Source: Methylobacterium sp.
GTDB lineage: Bacteria > Pseudomonadota > Alphaproteobacteria > Rhizobiales > Beijerinckiaceae
Length of the DNA stretch: 5,978 nt
Assembly (NCBI GenBank): GCA_021154065.1
Contig: JAJKJG010000136.1
Coordinates: 1-5,978 of the forward strand
Direction of reading: 5' to 3'
Shown here: one piece after another, positions 1 to 4,649 of the stretch
Position numbering within the stretch: position 1 is the first letter of the stretch
Layout of the letters: each line of letters starts with the position of its first letter
Notes under the pieces: generated by a model
Told to the model about the DNA's origin: nothing
The model's database searches: none
What the model saw: the letters and a program-made list of their open reading frames with translations, nothing else
Translations under genes and position numbers: made by a program

Positions 1-709
1 CCGCTCCGTCGAAGATCGCCGCGACCGGCACCTGCATGACGAGCGCGCCGTCGTCGAGCACCGGCCCGCGGAAGCCGAAGAACATGTCGCCGCCGGCGAC
101 GGCGAGGCCCTCGATGTTGACGCCCTGCTCCCCGGGGACCTTGTCGATGTGCGGTTTCAATTTGTCGTCCGCGGCGATCAAAGCCTCGAGCGTCGCCTTG
201 CGCTCCACCGAGGCCGAGGCCTTGGTCTCGCTGCCGAGGTCGGCGGGCCGGCCGGTCGCCGGGTCGACGGAAAGGCGGTAGACGAAGTAGCGCGAGGGCT
301 GCTTCTTGCCCTCCTCGCCGGAGAGGCCGTGCGAGCCGACGGCGTAGTAGGTGCCGGCGTCGAACGCGACGGCCTCCAGGTCGGCTTCCTTGAACTTCTT
401 GCCGTTCTCGTCCTTGGCCGGAAGCAGGAAGATCCGGTCGCCTGGGATCATCGTCGCGCCGGCGATCGAGAAGAAGCGCGCGTGTCGTCCCTCGTCCGCG
501 ACGATGACGCAGGACTTGCGGACGTTCTCCTTCACGAAACAAGCCGCCCCGCTCAGATTGGTGCGGTCGTGGTCATCATCCGGGAAGTCCGGCGTCACCG
601 TGAGCTTGCCGGACGGCACCGGCTGAGCATGGGCGGGGACGGCGAGGAGGCCGGCAGCAAGCATGCCGGCCAGCGCGAGCGGCCGAGCGCAGGCGATCGA
701 TCGTGTCAT
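1..709 (-). CDS. Exported DUF3616 family protein (partial, C-terminus off the left edge)
   Basis: About 236 residues are visible and the frame is open to the left edge. Residues 1-28 form a signal peptide: a basic start (MTRS), a hydrophobic Ala/Leu stretch, and an AHA|QP cleavage site after residue 28, so the protein is probably periplasmic. The mature part contains NIEGLAVAGGDMFFGFRGP (around residues 205-223), which I recognise as the signature of DUF3616. That family is uncharacterised and probably beta-propeller-like. A YYAVGSHGLSG segment lies near residue 113. The start is the ATG at 707-709, preceded on the minus strand by GGGAGG about 5 nt upstream. The gene begins 61 bp downstream of the secreted-protein gene, so it is probably the last visible gene of the leftward operon. 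No catalytic residues can be assigned. Family call fairly sure; role unknown. Confidence 0.85.
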   Translation of the reverse strand, partial: MTRSIACARPLALAGMLAAGLLAVPAHAQPVPSGKLTVTPDFPDDDHDRTNLSGAACFVKENVRKSCVIVADEGRHARFFSIAGATMIPGDRIFLLPAKDENGKKFKEADLEAVAFDAGTYYAVGSHGLSGEEGKKQPSRYFVYRLSVDPATGRPADLGSETKASASVERKATLEALIAADDKLKPHIDKVPGEQGVNIEGLAVAGGDMFFGFRGPVLDDGALVMQVPVAAIFDGA

Positions 710-770
710 TCGTTCCTCCCGTAAGGCAGCCCGATCCCGGGCGATTACATGTTTGCCGCGATGACGATGA

Positions 771-1559
771 TCACTCGCCGGCGATGGCCCACGAGGCCCA
801 GCTTGCCGCGACGCTCTTGCAATACGCGTCGAACCGCGCCGCCGGCGCGAGCTTGTGGTCGATGAGGGAGCGGTTCGCTCTCGCCCAGGCGCTCAGAAGC
901 GCGTTCCGGTCCGACGACCACGCCGCCTGATACGCGGCGCGCACTTCCGCCCGCCAGTTCAGCCCGGCGAAGCTCGCGACGGGGCGCTGAACGAAGGCCG
1001 CATATTCCTCGCGCGTGGTGCCTTGGACGCGGGCGTAGCTGTGGACTTTGGCGATCGCTCCGGCGCCGAGAACCGAATCGATCTGGGCCTGGCTCGGCGC
1101 ATGCTGGAGAGACGAGGTGCCGATGCTCGCGAAGGTGACCGTCACGCCGTCGCGAAACGTATAGAGCGGGCCCTCATCGACGAAACCGGCGACCGGAAAC
1201 TGGTTGCCCGACTGGCACTTGATGCGCACCGCGAGCCGTTCCGCGCAATGCTTCGGGAACTGCGCGCCGGCGTCCTGGCACGCGGCGACGAGCCAGCGCG
1301 CCAGGCGACCCGGGCCGGCGTTCATCATCGCGACCGGGACCGTGCCGTGAGCCGAAGGGTAGCGGCACAGCACGGTCGGGAATCCCTCCCACCCCGAAAC
1401 CGTCGTCGGCTCGCACTGCTGCGCCATGTACTGGCCCCAGGCGACCGTCGACAGCCGGCCTTCGACGAAGCCGACGTCGGAGGGCTGGGCGTGGGCCGAC
1501 GCCGCGGTTGCGGCGAAAGCCAGGCACCAGGCGATCGCCTGCCGTTTGCGAATGCTCAT
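771..1559 (-). CDS. Secreted Cys-containing hypothetical protein, 262 aa
   Basis: I do not recognise the family. The product is 262 residues. It starts with a classical signal peptide: MSIRKRQ basic region, a hydrophobic Ala-rich core, and ASAHAQ with likely cleavage after AHA near residue 24. The mature protein has six cysteines (in QQCEP, VLCRY, AACQD, KHCAE, IKCQS and AYCKS), an even number compatible with disulphides in the periplasm. It is also rich in Trp and Ala, with WGQY, SGWEGF, LNWRAE and a C-terminal SWASWAIAGE. There is no transmembrane segment after the signal and no catalytic motif I can name. The start ATG at 1557-1559 has GGAGGGG just upstream. The same frame stays open far upstream to about 3035, but that part is an Arg/Pro-rich shadow of the hydrolase gene. 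Only 23 bp separate it from the hydrolase stop, so the two are probably cotranscribed. It could be a partner or inhibitor of the hydrolase, which is inference from position alone. Confidence 0.8.
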   Translation of the reverse strand: MSIRKRQAIAWCLAFAATAASAHAQPSDVGFVEGRLSTVAWGQYMAQQCEPTTVSGWEGFPTVLCRYPSAHGTVPVAMMNAGPGRLARWLVAACQDAGAQFPKHCAERLAVRIKCQSGNQFPVAGFVDEGPLYTFRDGVTVTFASIGTSSLQHAPSQAQIDSVLGAGAIAKVHSYARVQGTTREEYAAFVQRPVASFAGLNWRAEVRAAYQAAWSSDRNALLSAWARANRSLIDHKLAPAARFDAYCKSVAASWASWAIAGE

Positions 1560-1582
1560 GAACCCCTCCGTCCTCTCGTGCC

Positions 1583-2965
1583 TCAGCTCGATATCAGCTC
1601 GAGCAGGTAGCTCGTCGGGTTGAGGAGCGCCGGCGGCCTCGGGTTTCCGACGAGCCATTTTTGGTTGTGAACCGTCCCTTTCTTGTAGGTCTCGAAATGC
1701 GTCATCGCCGTGCTGCTGACGGTCGCGATCGGCTGTCCCGCGGCGACCGCATCCCCAACCTTCCAGCCGTAGGTCTGCGGCGAGTTCTTTTTCACTTCGC
1801 CGTAGTTGACGACGAAGCTGCCGTGCTCGACGAGAAGCGCATACGTCATCTCGCCCGAGCTCGACGGATAGAAGGCGTAGAAGGAGACGATCTTGCCGGC
1901 CTCGCAGGCGACGACCGTGTCGCCCTCGTGCGCGAACAGGTCGATCGCGACGTGGAACCGCGCTCCGCCGTTGCGGCTGGCAAGGAACCGCCGGCCGGGG
2001 CTGCCGATCGTCTGCCCGCCGACCGTCTCGTAGGACACGACGAGGCGCGAGGGATGGTTCGTGATCACCGGCCAGAACCGGTCGTCGGGGGGCGTGGCGC
2101 TCTGCGCGAACGGCACCGGATTGCCCGGTGGAACCGGCTTCGGCATGGGCGGCGCGGAAAAAGCGACCGCGCGCTCGTTGGCGATGTCGACGTCCGCCTC
2201 GCAGCCGCCCTCCGGGTCGGCATCCGGCGTCTGCTCGCCGCCGACCGGAGCGCCTCCGCCGCGGTTCGCGGCGCCGCCGGCGCGCGCCTCGTTTGCTGCG
2301 ACGAGGCCCATCGGCCCGCCGGCGGCGGAGCCGCTCCAGAACGCTTCGAGCTCGTCCAGGCTGCCGTTGAAGATGTCGCGGTCGCAAGGACCGATGCCCG
2401 GCACGGCATGCGGCCCCGGGCCGTGGGTGCCGTCGGTGTATTGCCACAGCGCGTAGGTGTTCCACGTGCTCGTCGGCCAGTGCGGCGCGGTGTTGTACTG
2501 CGCCCACCACAGCGGGCATCCGGCAAGGACCGCGTCCGAGCCGCCGTGGAGAAGCCCGGCGAGGTAGTCGCCGCCGCCGTAGACGAGCGGCCAGCGGCCG
2601 GTCTGGTTGTGGATTTCGGTGACGAGATCCCTTGCCTGCTGCAGCGTGATGCTCGGCAGATGCTGGCCGTGCTGGTCGGTGGTCCACTCGATGTCGACCG
2701 CGAGGATCTGGCCGTTGTGGCTGCCGACCGTGGCGAGGAAGTGCTGCGCCTGCTGCACGCCCGGCGCCCGCGTTCCGAAATGGTAGGACCCGACCAGGAG
2801 GCCTTGCGCCAGCGCCGCCTGGCGGCGTGCCGCGTAGGTCGGATCGACCTAATGCAGCCCTTGCGTCGCCTTCAGGATCACCGCCCGGATTGCGGTCTTC
2901 GCCTGGGCGAAGTCGACGTGAGCGTTGTGGTGCGAGAGGTCGGCAACGATGTTGGACTGGCTCAT
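1583..2965 (-). pseudogene. GH25 muramidase fused to M23-like peptidase, interrupted by in-frame TAG at codon 39
   Basis: Read through the stop, this is a 460-residue peptidoglycan hydrolase. Residues 5 to about 210 are a GH25 lysozyme domain (cleaves the MurNAc-GlcNAc bond): VADLSHHN with acid D9, ILKATQG, then GLLVGSYHF, the catalytic AVDIEW pair D91 and E93, WWAQYN, ALWQYTDG and the terminal DRDIFNGSLDEL. A Gly/Ala/Pro-rich linker (about 211-300) follows. Residues about 330-430 are M23/LytM-like: H338 and D342 in RFHVAID (HxxxD), then MTHFETY, where H423 is kept but the first His of the usual HxH is Met421. No signal peptide is present, so export would need another route. The start ATG (2963-2965) has AAGGAG 6 nt upstream. 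Codon 39 is TAG (2849-2851) inside LH*VDPTYAARRQ, where homologues usually have an aromatic residue; TAC or TAT to TAG is one substitution. The next usable start in frame, GTG at 2758, would lose D9 and the first strands. Pseudogene, sequencing error or rare readthrough are the options; domain calls are strong. Confidence 0.85.
2849..2851 (-). other. In-frame amber codon interrupting the GH25 domain
   Basis: The minus-strand reading is GGG CTG CAT TAG GTC GAT CCG, that is GLH*VDP. The GH25 frame is intact on both sides of the stop: the first 38 codons carry the start, an RBS and the DLSHHN motif, and translation continues in the same frame to 1583. A restored Tyr would give the ordinary GH25 run of residues. 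The neighbouring membrane-protein gene ends in TAG, so wholesale reassignment of TAG in this organism is unlikely. Confidence 0.85.
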
Positions 2966-2971
2966 GGTCGT

Positions 2972-2977
2972 CTCCTT
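2972..2977 (-). promoter_or_regulatory. Shine-Dalgarno site fixing the GH25 start
   Basis: AAGGAG on the minus strand lies 6 nt before the ATG at 2963-2965. It supports translation starting upstream of the TAG codon rather than at the internal GTG near 2758, so the 38 codons before the stop belong to the gene. Confidence 0.6.
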
Positions 2978-3087
2978 GCGAACTCGAGCGTGTCGTATGC
3001 GGGATCGGCGGGCGCCGGGCCTCGGTTTCGCTCATCCTCGCGGCGGGCCGTTACGCCACCGTGAGCGAAGCGTGACTCGGGGGCGGA

Positions 3088-3106
3088 GCCGGCCGGCTCG
3101 GCCGGC
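3088..3106 (-). terminator. GC-rich hairpin just after the membrane-protein gene
   Basis: GCCGGCC (3088-3094) and GGCCGGC (3100-3106) are perfect inverted repeats with a 5-nt loop, starting 9 nt past the TAG stop of the membrane-protein gene. No T-tract follows on the minus strand, so it is at best an attenuator, an mRNA-stabilising hairpin or an imperfect terminator. In GC-rich DNA a 7-bp stem can arise by chance. Confidence 0.3.
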
Positions 3107-3115
3107 GCCCGCGTG

Positions 3116-3866
3116 CTACGGCTTCGGGACCGCTTTCGAGGCCAGGTAGGCGGCGTGGCTGAGCCCCAGGAGGGAGACGAAGCCGCCGTCGACGGCCGGA
3201 AACTCCGTCAGCTCCTTCGGCACGCCGCCGGCGCCCACGGCAGCCAAGGCGGCAAACAACGCCGCGCCGTAGACGACGATCAGCAGCACGGTGAAGGCGA
3301 GTTGCTGGACCTTGGCGACATCGACGTAGTCGGCGTCGTTGGTGGGCGTCCTGCGGGGTCGGCTTCTCGACCACCGGCCCGGTCGCGGTGACGCTGCCGG
3401 TGAAGCGGTCGGCTGCCCTTAGCCTCGCCTCGATGGTGGCGAGCCTGGTCGGCGCGGCGCCTTGCGCTTTCAGCCGGTTCAGGATCGCGAGCGCGGCGAC
3501 GAAGCTGAAGCTGCCGATCCCGAGCAGTGCCCAGACGCTCGGCGGGACCGTGATCTGAAGCGGCGTCGGCCAGCCGATGCTGAAGTTGGACAGAGCCGCG
3601 GTGAACAGCGCGCCGACCAAGAGCAAGGTCCAGAGCACGAGCTGGACCCGCGATAGGCTGATCCGGTTGCGCTCGTCGATGAAGATCCCGTCGACGCGCT
3701 TCTTGATGAGAAATCCGGCGGCGGCGAGCAGCGCGGCGAAGAGGACGAGCGTCACGAGCCAGGTGACGGGCCGCCCGAAGCCGCCATAGGCGGCGATGCC
3801 GCCGGCCTTGCCGTTGACGAGGTTGACGGCGACGAGCGCCGTAAGGGCGAGGAGGGTGACGACCAT
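3116..3866 (-). pseudogene. Multi-pass membrane protein of unknown function, frame broken near 3355
   Basis: The first frame gives hydrophobic segments at about residues 2-17, 34-54 (WLVTLVLFAALLAAAGFLI), 75-93 (QLVLWTLLLVGALFTAALS) and 108-130 (VWALLGIGSFSFVAALAIL). A polar loop, IDERNRISLSR, lies at 63-73. After VVEKPT that frame becomes Arg-rich and runs to 3051, unlike a real protein tail. In the +1 frame the sequence continues as NDADYVDVAKVQQ, a fifth hydrophobic segment (LAFTVLLIVVYGAALFAAL), and a soluble tail ending SKAVPKP at TAG 3116-3118. Removing one base restores a 249-residue protein; the span is 751 nt, exactly 250 codons plus one. The G4 run at 3355-3358 is the simplest place for the extra base. 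The start ATG is 3864-3866, with GGGAG 9 nt upstream. It lies between the Cys-rich peptide gene (75-bp gap) and the hydrolase gene. I do not recognise the family. A transporter or holin-like role for its neighbours is conceivable but untested. Confidence 0.75.
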
Positions 3867-3941
3867 GGTGGCATGCTCCCTTTGTGCGAACGGGACGGTC
3901 CCGGGGGAACGATCGGCCGCTGCCCGCGGCGGCGGCGGCGG

Positions 3942-4238
3942 TCAGCAGCGGCTTCGGCAGTAGTCGGCCGCGGCGTGCGCGGCGGCGACGCAGATGCCGT
4001 TCAACGGCGGCGGCAGCGCCTGGCAGCCGGCGATCGCCACCGCCTCGGCGGCGTTGCATCCGAGGACGCAGGCAGGGTTCGGAGCGGCAAAGCCGGCTCG
4101 CGCCGGGCGCTGATCCGCTCCGGCGAGCTTGTCGGCCTTCCCGATCAGCCCGGAGCTGCGCAGGATCTCGGTCACCCGCTGCTTGTCCGCGTCCGAGATC
4201 CCGTTCCAGGATCTTGCATCGACAGGTACGTCGGCCAT
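3942..4238 (-). CDS. 98-aa Cys-array peptide, candidate disulphide-stapled helical hairpin
   Basis: The product is 98 residues with no signal peptide. Residues 1-50 are polar and Cys-free, with a likely helix around DADKQRVTEILRSSGLI (16-32). Residues 57-98 carry all six cysteines, at 57, 61, 72, 83, 94 and 98, giving CX3C-X10-C-X10-C-X10-CX3C. The array is symmetric about a central LPPPLNG turn and the last residue is Cys. Between the cysteines it is Ala-rich (NAAEAVAIAG, VAAAHAAADY). An antiparallel hairpin with pairs 57-98, 61-94 and 72-83 fits the spacing. The layout resembles a leader plus core, as in bacteriocin precursors, and the CVLGCNAA segment loosely recalls halocin C8-type peptides; neither is proven. 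I chose ATG 4236-4238 because GGAGAG sits 5 nt upstream; an in-frame ATG at 4277 lacks a good site. It is first in the leftward operon, 75 bp before the membrane-protein gene. Function unknown. Confidence 0.75.
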   Translation of the reverse strand: MADVPVDARSWNGISDADKQRVTEILRSSGLIGKADKLAGADQRPARAGFAAPNPACVLGCNAAEAVAIAGCQALPPPLNGICVAAAHAAADYCRSRC

Positions 4239-4243
4239 TTGCG

Positions 4244-4249
4244 CTCTCC
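4244..4249 (-). promoter_or_regulatory. Shine-Dalgarno site deciding the start of the Cys-array peptide
   Basis: GGAGAG on the minus strand lies 5 nt before ATG 4236-4238. It favours the MADVPVD start over the in-frame ATG 13 codons upstream, which is preceded by GTCCGGCTCGG with no purine-rich site. Confidence 0.5.
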
Positions 4250-4314
4250 GCTTCGCTTGCATGCGCCGCAGCGTCATCCGAGCCGGACGGCTGCAGCGGC
4301 GCTAGGGGTCGCAG

Positions 4315-4352
4315 GACGGCGTGATTCCGCCGTCATCGGCGCGTGATTGCGC
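4315..4352. promoter_or_regulatory. Candidate operator: inverted repeat plus paired 12-mers
   Basis: GACGGCG-TGATTC-CGCCGTC (4315-4334) is a perfect 7-bp inverted repeat with a 6-nt spacer. Overlapping it, GCGTGATTCCGC (4319-4330) recurs as GCGTGATTGCGC (4341-4352) with 11 of 12 bases identical and starts 22 bp apart, about two helical turns. A weaker third copy (10 of 12) lies at 4524-4535. The spacing suits a regulator binding one DNA face upstream of the Cys-array peptide gene. No regulator gene is in view. Confidence 0.3.
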
Positions 4353-4394
4353 GGTGTCGCGGTTACGGCGCGCTGTCACCAGGGCAGACCGAGG

Positions 4395-4422
4395 GCGCGA
4401 CCATGCGGCCGTCGCGGGAGAC
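4395..4422. repeat. Imperfect direct repeat, copy 1
   Basis: Thirteen bases, CGTCGCGGGAGAC (4410-4422), recur exactly at 4629-4641. The similarity extends upstream: GCGCGACC here and GCCCGACC in copy 2, with small gaps between. Copy 2 contains the ribosome binding site of the peroxidase gene. Confidence 0.4.
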
Positions 4423-4615
4423 CGCAGGCGCCGTAAGGGCAGACGGTGTCATCGCCGCGAGGCCAGCATGGCAGCGCCGATCCGACAGCGAGTTGAGCGC
4501 AGCGCTGGCGCGCGTTGATCGGCACGCGATTGCGCCCGAGGCGCCAGCGAATGCCGCATCGTGGAGGCCGCTCCGGGCGATTCACGATGGGATCACGCTG
4601 GCAGCATCATAGTGC

Positions 4616-4641
4616 GCCCGACCGTCGGCGTCGCGGGAGAC
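4616..4641. repeat. Imperfect direct repeat, copy 2 (overlaps the peroxidase RBS)
   Basis: This is the second copy of the 13-base exact repeat CGTCGCGGGAGAC (4629-4641), preceded by GCCCGACCGTCGG. Its GGGAGA (4635-4640) lies 9 nt before the peroxidase ATG, so the repeat may be a partial duplication of the gene's leader or simply a shared ribosome-binding context. Confidence 0.4.
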
Positions 4642-4649
4642 AAACTCGA

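Larger units (their letters stand above)
4239..4649. other. Divergent intergenic region with short repeats, no supported gene
   Basis: These 411 bp separate the two divergent units and should hold both promoters. Short open frames exist on both strands, but they overlap one another and lack convincing protein character, so I call no gene. I could not pick a clear -35/-10 pair. What can be seen is a 7-bp inverted repeat at 4315-4334, two GCGTGATTsCGC copies at 4319-4330 and 4341-4352, and an imperfect direct repeat at 4395-4422 and 4616-4641. Confidence 0.6.

Noticed and set aside
149..724. Plus-strand 191-codon open frame over the DUF3616 gene
   Set aside because: It is antisense to a gene with a signal peptide, RBS and family signature, and has no recognisable features itself.
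729..742. GCCCG-ATCC-CGGGC inverted repeat between the secreted-protein and DUF3616 genes
   Set aside because: A 5-bp stem with no T-tract is too weak to call a terminator.
2849..2851. Reassigned or programmed-readthrough TAG (stop-codon recoding)
   Set aside because: The adjacent membrane-protein gene uses TAG as its real stop, and no readthrough context or downstream structure is evident; mutation or error is simpler.
1560..3035. Upstream extension of the secreted-protein frame to a 754-codon reading frame
   Set aside because: The extra N-terminal part is Arg/Pro-rich shadow sequence over the hydrolase gene; the signal peptide and RBS place the true start at 1559.
1661..3064. Long plus-strand open frame (467 codons) opposite the hydrolase gene
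   Set aside because: It is Arg/Val/Ala-rich with no motif and lies antisense to clear GH25 and M23 motifs; long antisense frames are common in very GC-rich DNA.
3837..4440. 13-base match GCGCCGTAAGGGC at 3837-3849 and 4428-4440
   Set aside because: One copy lies in coding sequence of the membrane protein and a 13-base match in 6 kb of GC-rich DNA is expected by chance.
4343..4612. Small overlapping open frames on both strands in the intergenic region
   Set aside because: They overlap each other, lack RBS support and protein-like composition, and sit where divergent promoters are expected.
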